64,000 bases of DNA from Kitasatospora fiedleri (GCF_948472415.1 NZ_OX419519.1:6477001-6541000); one strand, 5' to 3'; positions 31,096 to 40,419 are shown, numbered from the stretch's first letter. Made by a program: numbers and translations. Notes: generated by a model not told the origin, from the letters alone.

Positions 31096-32481
31096 ATGAC
31101 CGCCACCCGCGTGCCCGGCCCGGCCGGGCTGCCGCTGATCGGCTCCCTGCTCGACCTCAAGCGCGACGCGCTCGGCACCTACCTCGCCGCCCGCCGCGAC
31201 CACGGCGACGTGATCCGGGTGCAGGCCGGCCCGCCCGGGCTGCGCGCCGAGCTCTGGATGGTCTTCTCGCCCGAGGGCGCCCAGCAGGTGCTGGCCACCG
31301 AGGCCGCCAACTTCCGCAAGGACAACGTCTTCTACGGCGAGATCCGGGAGAGCTTCGGCAACGGCCTGCTCACCGCGCAGGACGCCGACTACCTGCGCCA
31401 GCGCCGCCTGGTCCAACCGCTGTTCACCCGCCGCCGGGTCGACGGCTACGCCGACGCGATCGGCGCCGAGACCGCCGCCCTGGCCGCCCGCTGGGCCGCC
31501 GCCCCCGACGGCGTCGTCGACCTCGGCGAGGAGATGAACCGCTTCGCGCTGCGCACCGTCGCCCGGGTCCTGTTCGGCCAGGACGTCGAGGAGGCCGTCG
31601 AGACGGTCCACCACGCCTTCCCGGTCCTGAACGGCTTCGTCCGCGACCGCGGCTTCTCCCCGCTGCGGCTGCCCCGGCAGTGGCCGCTGCCCGGGCACCG
31701 CAAGGCGCTCGCCGCCGAACGCGCCCTGTACGAGGTCTGCGACGGCATCATCGCGCGCCGCGCCGCCGAAGGGGCGGACGGGCGGGGCGGGGCCGACGGG
31801 AACGCCGAGGGCCAGGACCTGCTCGCACTGCTGGCCGCCGCCCGCGACGAGGACGGCAACCGGCTGGACCCCACCGAACTGCGCGAACAGGTGCTGATCT
31901 TCCTGCTGGCCGGCCACGAGACCACCGCCACCTCGCTCACCTTCGCCCTCCACCTGCTCGGCAAGCACCCCGAGCAGCAGGCCCGCGCCCACCGGGAGGC
32001 CGCCGAACTGCTCGCCGACGGCCGTCGCCCCACCGCCGCCGACTACGCCGAACTCCCTTACCTGACAAGGGTGCTGAAGGAGACCATGCGGCTCTTCCCG
32101 GCCGCGCCCTCGGTCGGCCGCCGGGCCGTCGAGGCCACCACGGTGGGCGGCGTCACCATCCCGGCCGGCGCCGACGTCCTGGTCGTCCCGTACGTCACCC
32201 ACCGGCACCCCGGGCACTGGGAGGACCCGGAGCGCTTCGACCCCGAGCGCTTCACCCCCGAACGGGAGGCCGCCCGGCACCGCTACGCCTGGTTCCCGTT
32301 CGGCGGCGGCCCGCGCGCCTGCATCGGCCAGCACTTCTCGATGCTGGAGTCGGTGCTCGCGCTGGCCGCCCTGCTGCGCGAGTTCGAGGTCACCGCGATC
32401 GACCGGGACGTCCCGCTCGGCCAGGGCATCACCCTGGAACTGCACGGCCCCGTCCGGGTCCGGCTCACCCCGCGCGGCTGA
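31096..32481 (+). CDS. Cytochrome P450
   Basis: 461 residues. All P450 signatures are present: I-helix LLAGHETTATSLTFALHLL, K-helix ETMRLFP (ExxR), PERF region WEDPERFDPERF, and heme loop FPFGGGPRACIGQHFSML with the Cys ligand. The PGPAGLPLIGSLLDL start and overall length resemble bacterial class E (CYP102/CYP110-like) enzymes acting on fatty acids or hydrophobic compounds. No redox partner lies adjacent. Some conservons include a P450, and a cvn operon begins 2.3 kb downstream, but co-transcription is ruled out by the terminator and the opposed gene between. Confidence 0.93.
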   Translation: MTATRVPGPAGLPLIGSLLDLKRDALGTYLAARRDHGDVIRVQAGPPGLRAELWMVFSPEGAQQVLATEAANFRKDNVFYGEIRESFGNGLLTAQDADYLRQRRLVQPLFTRRRVDGYADAIGAETAALAARWAAAPDGVVDLGEEMNRFALRTVARVLFGQDVEEAVETVHHAFPVLNGFVRDRGFSPLRLPRQWPLPGHRKALAAERALYEVCDGIIARRAAEGADGRGGADGNAEGQDLLALLAAARDEDGNRLDPTELREQVLIFLLAGHETTATSLTFALHLLGKHPEQQARAHREAAELLADGRRPTAADYAELPYLTRVLKETMRLFPAAPSVGRRAVEATTVGGVTIPAGADVLVVPYVTHRHPGHWEDPERFDPERFTPEREAARHRYAWFPFGGGPRACIGQHFSMLESVLALAALLREFEVTAIDRDVPLGQGITLELHGPVRVRLTPRG

Positions 32482-32490
32482 CGGCGGACG

Positions 32491-32538
32491 CCGCACCGCC
32501 CGCCCCCGACGCGGCGGGCGCGGGGACGGGCGGTGCGG
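32491..32538. terminator. Strong hairpin terminator after the P450
   Basis: An 18-bp stem with one mismatch (CCGCACCGCCCG... paired with ...CGGGCGGTGCGG) and a 12-nt loop, followed by GTGTTTG. Lies between convergent genes. Confidence 0.85.
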
Positions 32539-32590
32539 GTGTTTGTCACGGGGTGCCGGTGTCACGGAGCACCGGCGGTGCGGGGGCGGC

Positions 32591-33321
32591 TCAGCGGGTG
32601 ACGCCGGCCAGGCACAGGGTGTACGAGCTGCTGCCCTTGTCCACCCAGTAGCCGGCCTCGGCCTCGGGGAACGCCGTGCAGGCGTCGGCGTCGGAGGAGG
32701 AGAGCCGGCCCACGACCCGGAAGTCGGCGTCCGAGCCGCCGCAGTCGACGACCGAGACGTCCGGGGAGAGGGTGGACCCGCTGTTGTGGACGCAGTCGCC
32801 CACGTCGGCGTAGTCCGGGTCCTGCTGGATGCTGTAGAGCAGCGCGCCGACGGCGACCACGGGGATCAGCAGGCCGAGGACCTGCGGCCGCAGGTACAGC
32901 GGGCGGCCGGTGGGCAGCGGCGTGCCCGGGGCGCCCGGGACGGGGGCCGGCAGCTTCCGGAGCTTGAGCCAGACGACCAGGTTCATCAGCATGGTGACCG
33001 GGTTGATCACCGCGGAGGCCACGCCCCACCAGCCCTGCCACAGGCTGTCCGCGGTCATCCGCCGCAGGGTCGCCGTCCCGCAGTCCCGGCAGAACGGGCC
33101 GGGCACCCGCAGGAACCGCATCATCACCAGGAAGCCCTGGTGGCCGCGGACCGTGACGTTCGCGGCGGGCACGGAACCGCAGAAGCGGCAGAACGGGCCC
33201 GGCTGGGGGCCGGCCGCGGCGGGCGCCGCCCACCCGGCCGGTTCGGCGCCCGCGGGCGGCGCGGTGGGGACGGCCGCCGGCGCGGCGGGGTCGGCGGGCG
33301 GGGCGTGACGGGTACGGACAC
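32591..33321 (-). CDS. LppU/SCO3897-like membrane protein with zinc-ribbon pairs, one-base shift near 33305
   Basis: The best start is GTG at 33321 (VSVPVTP), with AGAGGA upstream. The conserved part is one frame over, so one base appears to be missing in the C-run near 33305; restored length is 243. After a Pro/Ala-rich lead come two CxxC pairs (PFCRFCGS, PFCRDCGT), likely zinc-binding. Two hydrophobic segments follow (WWGVASAVINPVTMLMNLVVWL, PQVLGLLIPVVAVGALLYSI), then an outer domain with GDCVHNSGS, VVDCGGSDADFRVVGRL, DACTAFPEA and YTLCLAG. That is the LppU/SCO3897 pattern. Function unknown. Confidence 0.65.
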
Positions 33322-33786
33322 GGAGTTCCTCTGGCGGGGGCGTGCGGGAGCACGCGGGGAAGGCGGATGACGGCCGTCGGCCTCCGGCAACAGCGGGACT
33401 CCGCTGCGCCGCGCGACGGTTCGGCCGGAGAGTAGCGGGTCCGAACGACAGTGCGCACTCCGGTTTCGCCGGGCCGTTTGTGCTCGGCCGGCACGCGCCC
33501 CGTACGCGGTCCGGGCCCGGCCCGTTCCGCCGCCCGTTCGGCTGCCCGTCCGTCCGGCGCTCGTCCACCGCCCGGTGGGGCGCGGCGGGGGTCGGAACGT
33601 GCGCGGGGCGCGTGCGGGGGCGCGCGCGGAGGCACACGTCGTCGCGCCATTCGAGCACACAACGCCCATCGCACGTAGTGCTTTTCACATCTTCTGGTGA
33701 CCATTCGTCAACTCTGGGTAGCGTCCACGATTCCTGGACCGCACGAGCTCGGGCGAGCGGCGTCCGTCCCTCGCAGGAGGCACCCG
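33322..33786. promoter_or_regulatory. Intergenic region before the MHYT gene
   Basis: 465 bp. The right part (33640-33735) is AT-richer (GTGCTTTTCACATCTTCTGG, CATTCGTCAACTCTGGGTAGCGTCC) and probably holds the MHYT promoter, perhaps of ECF type (AAC...CGTC). No gene is supported on either strand. Confidence 0.4.
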
Positions 33787-34569
33787 ATGGGATCGATGGA
33801 CCACTTCAGTTTCGGCTGGCTCACGCCGCTGCTCTCCTACGCGATGGCCTGCGCCGGCGCCGCCCTCGGCCTGCGCTGCACCCTGCGGGCGCTGTCCGCC
33901 ACCGGCGCCTCCCGGCGGAACTGGCTGCTCACCGCCGCCGCCGCGATCGGCTCCGGGATCTGGACGATGCACTTCGTCGCGATGTTCGGCTTCACCGTGG
34001 ACGGCACCGCTCTGCGCTACGACGTCCCGCTGACCGTCCTCAGCCTGCTGGTCGCGGTCGCCGTGGTCGGCCTCGGGGTGTTCGTGGTCGGCTACGGCCG
34101 CCACCGGGGCCGCAGCCTGCTGCTCGGCGGCCTCACCACCGGCGTCGGCGTCGCCGGGATGCACTACCTCGGGATGGCCGCCGTCCGGATTCACGGCGAA
34201 CTGCGCTACCAGGCGGGCGCGGTGGCGCTGTCCGTGCTGATCGCGGTCGGCGCCGCCACCGCCGCGCTCTGGGCCGCCGTCACCATCCGCAACGCGTACG
34301 CGGCGGCGGCCGCCGCGCTGGTGATGGGCGTCGCCGTCAGCTGCATGCACTACACCGGGATGGCCGCCGTCCACGTCCACATGGAACCCGCCCGGACCGG
34401 GCTCGGCGGCGCCACCCCGCTGGAGTTCGTCTTCCCGCTCGCGGTCGGACTCGGCTCCTTCCTCTTCCTCACCTCCGCCTTCGTCGCGCTCTCCCCGACC
34501 GCGCAGGAGCACGCTGCCTACCGCGAGGCCGGCGAACTCGCCGTCGAGGAACTCGGCCGCGCCGCCTGA
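33787..34569 (+). CDS. MHYT domain integral membrane sensor
   Basis: 260 residues, ATG with AGGAGG 5 bp upstream. Seven hydrophobic helices carry three MHYT-type motifs: GIWTMHFVAMFGF, VAGMHYLGMAAV and VSCMHYTGMAAVHVH. The MHYT domain is proposed to bind copper through Met and His and to sense oxygen, CO or NO. It lacks the usual C-terminal GGDEF or kinase output. Standing directly upstream of the conservon whose kinase has a nitrate/nitrite-sensing-like domain, it may feed that system; this is inference. Confidence 0.88.
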   Translation: MGSMDHFSFGWLTPLLSYAMACAGAALGLRCTLRALSATGASRRNWLLTAAAAIGSGIWTMHFVAMFGFTVDGTALRYDVPLTVLSLLVAVAVVGLGVFVVGYGRHRGRSLLLGGLTTGVGVAGMHYLGMAAVRIHGELRYQAGAVALSVLIAVGAATAALWAAVTIRNAYAAAAAALVMGVAVSCMHYTGMAAVHVHMEPARTGLGGATPLEFVFPLAVGLGSFLFLTSAFVALSPTAQEHAAYREAGELAVEELGRAA

Positions 34570-34574
34570 CCCCC

Positions 34575-34655
34575 GCGCCCGCCTTTCCGCCGCGCCCGCC
34601 TTTCCGCCGTACCCGACCGCGCCCGCTTTTCCGCCGTACCCGACCGCGCCCGTAC
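34575..34655. repeat. Interspersed 17-bp/10-bp tandem repeats
   Basis: GCGCCCGCCTTTCCGCC occurs twice and then as a T-insertion variant, alternating with GTACCCGACC. The array fills the gap between the MHYT gene and cvnA. Confidence 0.75.
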
Positions 34656-34745
34656 GCCCGCGGCGCGCCCGTCCCGCGCGCCCGCCCGCGCCCGTACGAC
34701 CGCCGCCCCGACGACCCCCGAAGCCCGAAAGGCCGTCCCACACCC

Positions 34746-37285
34746 ATGCGCGCAAGCCGAGGCACCTCCCGCAGCGGACCGCCCGCCCCCAGCCACCCGC
34801 GCGGCCCCGCCCGCACCCGGCCCGGCGCACCCCGGCGCGGGGCCCACGCCGGGCCGCCCGCCGACGAGACGCCGCTCACCGCCCCGGCGCCCGCCCGGCC
34901 CGGGCTGCGGCCGCGCACCGTCCGGGCCCGGATCGTCGCCGTGCTGATGGTCCCGGTGGTGTCCGTGATGGCGCTGTGGGCGTTCGCCACCGTCACCACC
35001 GCCGGCGACGTCCGGGACCTGCGGCGGATCAAGAGCGTCGACGCCGCCCTGCGCACCCCCCTCGACCGCACCGCCGCCGCCCTCCAGGCCGAACGCGCCG
35101 CCGCCGGACAGTTCCTCGCCGCCCCCGGCCCCGACCAGGAGGCCGCGCTGCGCGGCACCGCCCGGCAGACCGACCTGGCCGCCGCCCCGCTCACCCTGGC
35201 CCCCGACTACAACCGCGCCGACGCCGAAGGGCTCGGCCCCGAGGCCGCCGGCCGCCTCGACACCCTCGGCCGCGCCGTCGCCGCCCTCCCCGCGCTGCGC
35301 GCCCGCCTGCTCGACCGCGACGTCCCCTGGAGCGACGCCTTCACCGTCTACACCGCCGCCGTCGACGACGCCCTCGCCGTCACCGGCTCGCTCACCGCGC
35401 TCCAGGACCACCGGGTCGCCGCCGACGCCCGCGTCCTGCTCGAACTCGCCCGCTCCCGCGAGCAGCTCGCCCGCGAGGACGCCCTGCTGCGCGCCGCCCA
35501 GCGCGCCGGCCGGCTCACCGAGGCCGGGTACCGGCAGATCGTCCAGGCCGCCTACGCCCGCGCCCAGTTCGAGCGGACCGCCGTCCCCGACCTGCGCCCC
35601 GCCGACCGGGCCGCGCTCGCCGTCCTCACCGACGGCCCCGAGTACCAGGAACTGCGCCGCTACGAGGAGGCGCTGCTGGCCGCCGCCGACCCGGACGCCG
35701 CCCTCGCCGCCGTCCCCGCCACCCGCTGGGCCGCCGTCACCGACACCACCGGGCAGGCCCTGGCCGCCCTCGAACGGCAGGCCGGCGCGACCGCCGCCGC
35801 CCGCGCGGACCCGTACGCGCTGGGCCTGTTCACCCCCTCCGGCGCCACCGTGCTGCTCGGCCTGCTCGCGGTCCTCGCCTCGCTGCTGGTCTCGGTCCGG
35901 GTCGGCCGCGGCCTGGTCGCCGAGCTGCACGCCCTGCGCAACTCCGCGCTCGAACTCGCCGGGCGCACCCTGCCCGCCACCATGCGCAGGCTGCGCTCCG
36001 GCGAGGAGGTCGACGTGGACGCCGAGGTGCCGCCGCGCGAGCACGGCGGGGACGAGATCGGCCAGGTCCACCGGGCCCTCGACAGCGTCCAGCGGGCCGC
36101 CGTCACCGCCGCCGTCGAACGCGCCGAGGTGCTCTCCGGCGTCTCCGGCGTGTTCGTCAACCTGGCTCGCCGCAGCCAGGTGCTGGTGCACCGCCAACTC
36201 ACCCTGCTGGACGCGATGGAACGCCGCACCGAGGACCCGGCCGAACTCGACGACCTGTTCCGGCTCGACCACCTCACCACCCGGATGCGCCGCCACGCCG
36301 AGGGCCTGATCATCCTCTCCGGCGCCGCCCCCGGCCGCGCCTGGCGCAAGCCCGTCCCGCTCACCGACGTGGTCCGGGCCGCCGTCGCCGAGGTCGAGGA
36401 GTACGCCCGGGTCGACGTCCACCGCCTCCCGCCCGCCGCCGTCACCGGCCCCGCCGTCGCCGACCTCACCCACCTGGTCGCCGAACTCGTCGAGAACGCC
36501 ACCGGGTTCTCGCCCCGCACACCAAGGTCCAGATCCGCGGCGAACAGGTCGGCAACGGCTACGCCCTGGAGATCGAGGACCGCGGCCTCGGCATGGGCCC
36601 CGAAGCGCTCGCCGACGCCAACCGGCGGATCGACGCCAGCGAACAGGTCGACCTCTTCGACAGCGACCGCCTCGGCCTGTTCGTGGTCAGCCGGCTCGCC
36701 AAGCGGCACGGCGTCCGGGTCTCGCTGTGCCCCTCCGCGTACGGCGGCACCACCGCGATCGTGCTGCTGCCGCTCGACCTGCTCGACCTGCGCGACCTGC
36801 GTGACCCGCGCGAGGGTGAAAGCCGTTCGGGCGCGCGGGAGTTGGCTGCTGTTCCCGAACTCCCGCCGACGGTAAGGACGTTGTCCCAGGCGCTCGCCCC
36901 GGTCCCGGTCCCGTCTCCGGCGCCGACCCCCGCCGGGTCGCGCCCGCCGTCCGCTCCGTCCGCGCCGCCCGCGCCGCCCGCTCCGGCGGTTCCGGCCGCC
37001 GCCGTCGGGCCGGAGGGCGAACTCCCGCGCCGGGTGCGGCAGGCCAGCCTCGCCCCGCAGCTGCGCGACGCCCCCGCCCCGGCCCGCCCCGGGCTGCGTT
37101 CCGCCGACCGCCCCGCCGACCGCGACCCCGAGCAGGCCCGCACCGCGATGGCCGCGTTCCAGCGCGGCTGGCAGCGCGGCCACGCCCAGCCGCCCGCGGA
37201 CCGGCCCACCGGCCGGCCCGCCGACCACTCCACCCACCACCCCGCCGACCGCAGCGACTTCGACAGAGGAGACCGGGCCCGATGA
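34746..37285 (+). pseudogene. cvnA: Conservon sensor kinase CvnA, one-base frameshift near 36515
   Basis: Restored length 846 residues. A basic, Pro-rich N-tail precedes TM1 (IVAVLMVPVVSVMALWAFATV). A large helical extracytoplasmic region (about 95-345) is of the nitrate/nitrite-sensing type (LDRTAAALQAERAAAGQFLAAPG, LLELARSREQLAREDALLRAA). TM2 is ATVLLGLLAVLASLLVSVRVGRG. The cytoplasmic part has FVNLARRSQVLVHRQLTLLDAME and an HATPase core, ELVENATGFSP | HTKVQIRGEQVGNGYALEIEDRGLGMGPEAL. The bar marks the missing base in a C-run. A long Pro/Ala C-tail ends at TGA, overlapping cvnB by ATGA. Confidence 0.85.
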
Positions 37286-37682
37286 TCGGCACCCCCCACC
37301 AGAGCGGCGAACTCAACTGGCTGCTGGACGAGTTGGCCACCCGGGCCGCCCGGGTCAGGTTCACCGTCATGCTCTCCGCCGACGGACTGCCGATGGGCAA
37401 CTCCACCGGCCTCGGCCGCGAGGACGCCGAGCACCTGGCCGCCGTCGCCTCCGGCTTCCACAGCCTGGCCAAGGGCGCCGGCCGGCACTTCGACGCAGGG
37501 AAGTCCGCCAGACCATGGTCGAGTTGGAGCGCGGCTACCTGTTCGTCGCCGCCGCCGGGCAGGGCTCCTGCCTGGCCGTCTTCGCCGAACCCGACGCCGA
37601 CCTCGGCCTGGTCGCCTACGAGATGGCCCGCCTGGTCCGCCGGGTCGGCGAACACCTGCACGCCGCCCCGCGCGGTTTCTAG
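37282..37682 (+). pseudogene. cvnB: Conservon roadblock/LC7 protein CvnB, one-base frameshift near 37503
   Basis: Begins MIGTPHQSGELNWLLDELATRAARVRFTVMLSADGLPMGNSTGLGREDAEHLAAVASGFHSLAKGAG, a typical CvnB start. After HFDAGK the frame slips. One restored G gives KVRQTMVELERGYLFVAAAGQGSCLAVFAEPDADLGLVAYEMARLVRRVGEHL and TAG at 37680-37682 (133 residues). CvnB acts with the GTPase CvnD, probably as a GTPase-activating or scaffold subunit. The TAG stop is also the left CTAG end of the repeat element that follows. Confidence 0.85.
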
Positions 37683-37780
37683 TGCCGCGACGGGGCGACC
37701 TCCGCCCCGTCGCGGAGCGGTGTCCGGTGCGTGCGGCGGGAACGCGCGCACCGGGCACCACTCCGCGACGGGGCCCGGAC
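37680..37780. repeat. Degenerate MITE-like copy with mutually exclusive hairpins (cvnB-cvnC gap)
   Basis: Begins TAGTGCCGCG and shares GGAGCGG(T/C)GTCCGGTGCGTGC with the element at 38941. CCGCGACGGGGCG (37685-37697) pairs perfectly with 37703-37715. The same middle strand can pair instead with CCGCGACGGGG at 37763-37773 as part of a longer stem whose inner arms are CCGGTGCG and CGCACCGG. Two competing hairpins inside an operon resemble an attenuator. Confidence 0.6.
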
Positions 37781-37858
37781 CGGCCGGACCGGCACCGCAC
37801 CGCCCAGTGGCCAGTAGCCAGTAGTACGTCGACCGTCCGTCAGAAGGGGTGACCTCCG

Positions 37859-38284
37859 ATGGCCTACCCGCCCCGGCGCTACCTGCCCGGCTCCCCGTTC
37901 GGCTACCCGCCGCCGCCCGCCCGCCCCGTCCAGTGGTACGACGAGGACGCCGGTCCGATGGTCCGCCCCTACGCGCTCACCAGAGGCCGCACCCGCCCCG
38001 GCCGGGCCTTCGACCTGATCGCGCTGGTCGTCACCGACGTCCCCGACCCGACCGTGCTGCCGGTCGGCCCCGAGCAGGCCGCCATCCTGGCGGTCTGCCG
38101 GGGCAACGCCCTCTCCGTCGCCGAGATCGCCGCCGACCTCGACCTGCCGCTCGGCGTGGTCCGGGTGCTGCTCGGCGACCTGTTCGACGCCGAACACATC
38201 CGGGTCAGCCGCCCCGTCCCGCCGGAGCTGCTCCCGCACGAACACGTCCTCCAGGAGGTCATCCATGGGCTCCGTGCCCTCTGA
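37859..38284 (+). CDS. cvnC: Conservon DUF742 protein CvnC
   Basis: 141 residues. DUF742 pattern: MVRPYALTRGRTRPGRAFDLIALVV, VGPEQAAILAVCRGNALSVAEIAADLDLPLGVVRVLLGDLFDAEHIRV, a winged-helix-like fold. Its last 20 bases overlap cvnD, as in most conservons, so translation is coupled. It is the third part of the CvnABCD membrane-associated signalling complex, described as similar in logic to eukaryotic GPCR systems. The gap to cvnB (176 bp with hairpins) is unusually long for a conservon. Confidence 0.9.
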   Translation: MAYPPRRYLPGSPFGYPPPPARPVQWYDEDAGPMVRPYALTRGRTRPGRAFDLIALVVTDVPDPTVLPVGPEQAAILAVCRGNALSVAEIAADLDLPLGVVRVLLGDLFDAEHIRVSRPVPPELLPHEHVLQEVIHGLRAL

Positions 38285-38858
38285 CAGCACCGACCTGGCC
38301 CTGAAGATCCTGGTCGCGGGCGGCTTCGGCGTCGGCAAGACCACCCTGGTCGGGGCCGTCAGCGAGATCAAACCCCTGCGCACCGAGGAGCAGTTGACCG
38401 CCGCCGGCACCCACGTCGACGACCTCGGCGGCGTCGAGCGCAAGACCACCACCACGGTCGCCATGGACTTCGGCCGGATCACCATCCGCACGGGCCTGTC
38501 CGTCTACCTGTTCGGCACCCCCGGCCAGGACCGCTTCTGGTTCCTCTGGGACGAACTCGCCCGGGGCGCCCTCGGGGCCGTCGTCCTCGCCGACACCCGC
38601 CGCCTCACCGACTGCTTCCCCGCCGTCGACTTCTTCGAGCACCGCGGCATCCCCTTCGTGGTCGCCGTCAACCGCTTCGAGGGCAGCCGCGCCTTCCGCC
38701 CCGAGGACGTCTCCCGGGCCTTGGACCTCGACCCGGCGACCCCCGTGGTGCTCTGCGACGCCCGCGAACGGGCCTCCGGCAAGGACGTCCTGATCAGCCT
38801 GGTCGAACACGCCGGGAAGGCGCACGCGGCCCGGTTGCTGGCCCGGACCCGCGGCTGA
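38265..38858 (+). CDS. cvnD: Conservon GTPase CvnD
   Basis: 197 residues. Small GTPase motifs: G1 AGGFGVGKTTLV, G3-like LFGTPGQDRFWFLWDEL, G4-like VAVNRFEG, G5-like LCDARERAS. TTTTVAMDFGRI is the switch I region seen in CvnD proteins. Binds and hydrolyses GTP and is the output of the conservon. Cvn systems affect aerial growth and antibiotic production in streptomycetes. Its stop codon is followed by a GACCGGGGGCG repeat and then the MITE-like element. Confidence 0.93.
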   Translation: MGSVPSDSTDLALKILVAGGFGVGKTTLVGAVSEIKPLRTEEQLTAAGTHVDDLGGVERKTTTTVAMDFGRITIRTGLSVYLFGTPGQDRFWFLWDELARGALGAVVLADTRRLTDCFPAVDFFEHRGIPFVVAVNRFEGSRAFRPEDVSRALDLDPATPVVLCDARERASGKDVLISLVEHAGKAHAARLLARTRG

Positions 38859-38900
38859 CCGGGGGCGGACCGGGGGCGGACCGGGGGCGGACCGGCGGGG
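38857..38900. repeat. 11-bp tandem repeat after cvnD
   Basis: GACCGGGGGCG three times plus a variant; the first copy includes the cvnD stop codon. Confidence 0.8.
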
Positions 38901-38940
38901 ACGGGCCGGAAAGGGGGAGGCCGGGGCGGGCCCGCGCCGC

Positions 38941-39107
38941 TAGTGCCGCGTCAGGCGACCTTTGCCCGTCAAGGAGCGGCGTCCGGTGCGTGCTCTCGGC
39001 GTGCCGGCCGGAAGCCCTCGTACTGGGTGTACTCGGGTTTTCGGCCGGTGCGGCGAGAGGGCGTGCCGGGCGTCGCGACGGGGTGAAGGTTGCCTGACGC
39101 GGCACTA
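38941..39107. mobile_element. 167-bp MITE-like palindromic element
   Basis: The ends TAGTGCCGCGTCAGGC are a perfect 16-bp terminal inverted repeat (22 of 27 matching further in). CTAG stands at both borders, which could be a target duplication. The arms stay complementary over most of the length and meet at a 23-bp loop (39015-39037, containing GTACTGGGTGTAC). No coding capacity for a transposase. The loop recurs exactly, inverted, at 40488-40510. Confidence 0.75.
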
Positions 39108-39150
39108 GCATGACCGGCATGTTCCCCACCCGTGACTAGGGACCGCACCG

Positions 39151-39182
39151 CGACCGCACGCCGCAGCGGGCGTCGCGGTCGC
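39151..39182. terminator. Bulged hairpin in the MFS leader
   Basis: GCGACCGC-ACGCC pairs with GGCGT-C-GCGGTCGC with one bulge. It is 60 bp before the MFS start and could end upstream transcription or act in the leader. Confidence 0.4.
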
Positions 39183-39243
39183 TCCGGCGTCCCCGTCCAC
39201 CGGCGCACCGCGTGCGCCGTCCCCGTTGAGGAACCACTCCGCC

Positions 39244-40419
39244 ATGTCCGCGTCCTACCTGGCCGTGCTGCGCGCCCCCGGCGCCGCCCGGCTCCTTCCG
39301 GCCGCCCTGCTCGGCCGCCTCTCCTACGGCACCCTGCCGCTCTCCCTGCTGCTCGCCACCGCCGCCACCACCGGCTCGTACGCCCGGGCCGGCTGGCTGA
39401 CGGCCCTGTTCTCGGCGGTCAGCGTCCTGCTCTTCCCGACCCGCGCCGGACTGGTCGACCGGTACGGGCCGCGCCGGGCCCTGCCCCCGATGGCCGCCGG
39501 GTACGCCGCCGCCCTGCTCGCGCTGGCCGCCGCGACCTGGCGCCCCGGCGTCCCCTACCCGGCACTGCTGGCCCTCGCCGCCGCCGCGGGCGTCCTCGCC
39601 CCGCCGCTCGGGCCGGTCACCCGGGCCCAGTGGAGCGTGCTGGCCGCCGACCCCGAACTGCGCCGCCGGGCCTACAGCCTGGACACCGTCGCCGAGGAAC
39701 TCCTGTACGTCACCGGCCCGTTGCTGGCCGGGCTGCTGGCCGCCGCGGCCCGTCCGGCCGTCGGGGTGCTGCTCAGCGCTGCCCTCGTCCTGGGCGGCAC
39801 GCTGACCCTGGCGGCGGTGGCCGTCCCGATGCCCGTCCCGGTGCCCGTCCGGGGTGCGGCGGCCACCGCGCGCTCCGGCACCCGGCACCTGCTCGCCCGG
39901 GCCCGGCAGCCGCTGTCCGCCGCGGCGGGCGCCGGTGCGGGCCTGGCGGCGTTCTCGCTGCTGGCGGTGGTCTTCGCCGGACGCCACGGCAGCGCCGCGG
40001 ACGTCGCCTGGGTGGAGGCGGCGCTGGCCGCCGGCAGCGCGACCGGCGGGCTGGCGCTCGGCGCGGTCGACTGGCGCGCCCCGGCCGCGACCCGGCTCAC
40101 CGTGCTGACCGCGGCCCTCGCCGCAGCCCTCGCCCTCGCCGCCCTCGCGCCCACCCTCCCGGCCCTGACCGCCGTCGCCGCGCTGGCCGGCCTCGCCGTC
40201 GCCCCGACCCTCACCACCGCCTACCTCCTCACCGACGAACTCGCCGCCCCCGCCGAACGCACCCGCGCCGGGGCCTGGGTCAACTCCTCTTTCAACGCCG
40301 GGAGTTCCACCGCCACCGCGCTCACCGGCACGCTGCTCGCCCACCTCCCGCCGTCCAGCTGCCTGCTGCTCGCCGCCACCCCGCCGCTGGCCGCCCTCGC
40401 GCTGCGCCGGAGGGCGTAG
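39244..40419 (+). CDS. MFS transporter
   Basis: 391 residues from ATG at 39244 (GAGGA 12 bp upstream). Twelve hydrophobic segments are recognisable, with the cytoplasmic loop 2-3 motif TRAGLVDRYGPRRALPPMAAG (degenerate DRxGRR). Mid-protein EELLYVTGPLLAGLLAA and late DELAAPAERTRAGAWVNSSFNAGSSTATALTGTLLA match a group of actinobacterial MFS efflux-type proteins. Substrate unknown. It lies alone between two repeat elements. Confidence 0.85.
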   Translation: MSASYLAVLRAPGAARLLPAALLGRLSYGTLPLSLLLATAATTGSYARAGWLTALFSAVSVLLFPTRAGLVDRYGPRRALPPMAAGYAAALLALAAATWRPGVPYPALLALAAAAGVLAPPLGPVTRAQWSVLAADPELRRRAYSLDTVAEELLYVTGPLLAGLLAAAARPAVGVLLSAALVLGGTLTLAAVAVPMPVPVPVRGAAATARSGTRHLLARARQPLSAAAGAGAGLAAFSLLAVVFAGRHGSAADVAWVEAALAAGSATGGLALGAVDWRAPAATRLTVLTAALAAALALAALAPTLPALTAVAALAGLAVAPTLTTAYLLTDELAAPAERTRAGAWVNSSFNAGSSTATALTGTLLAHLPPSSCLLLAATPPLAALALRRRA

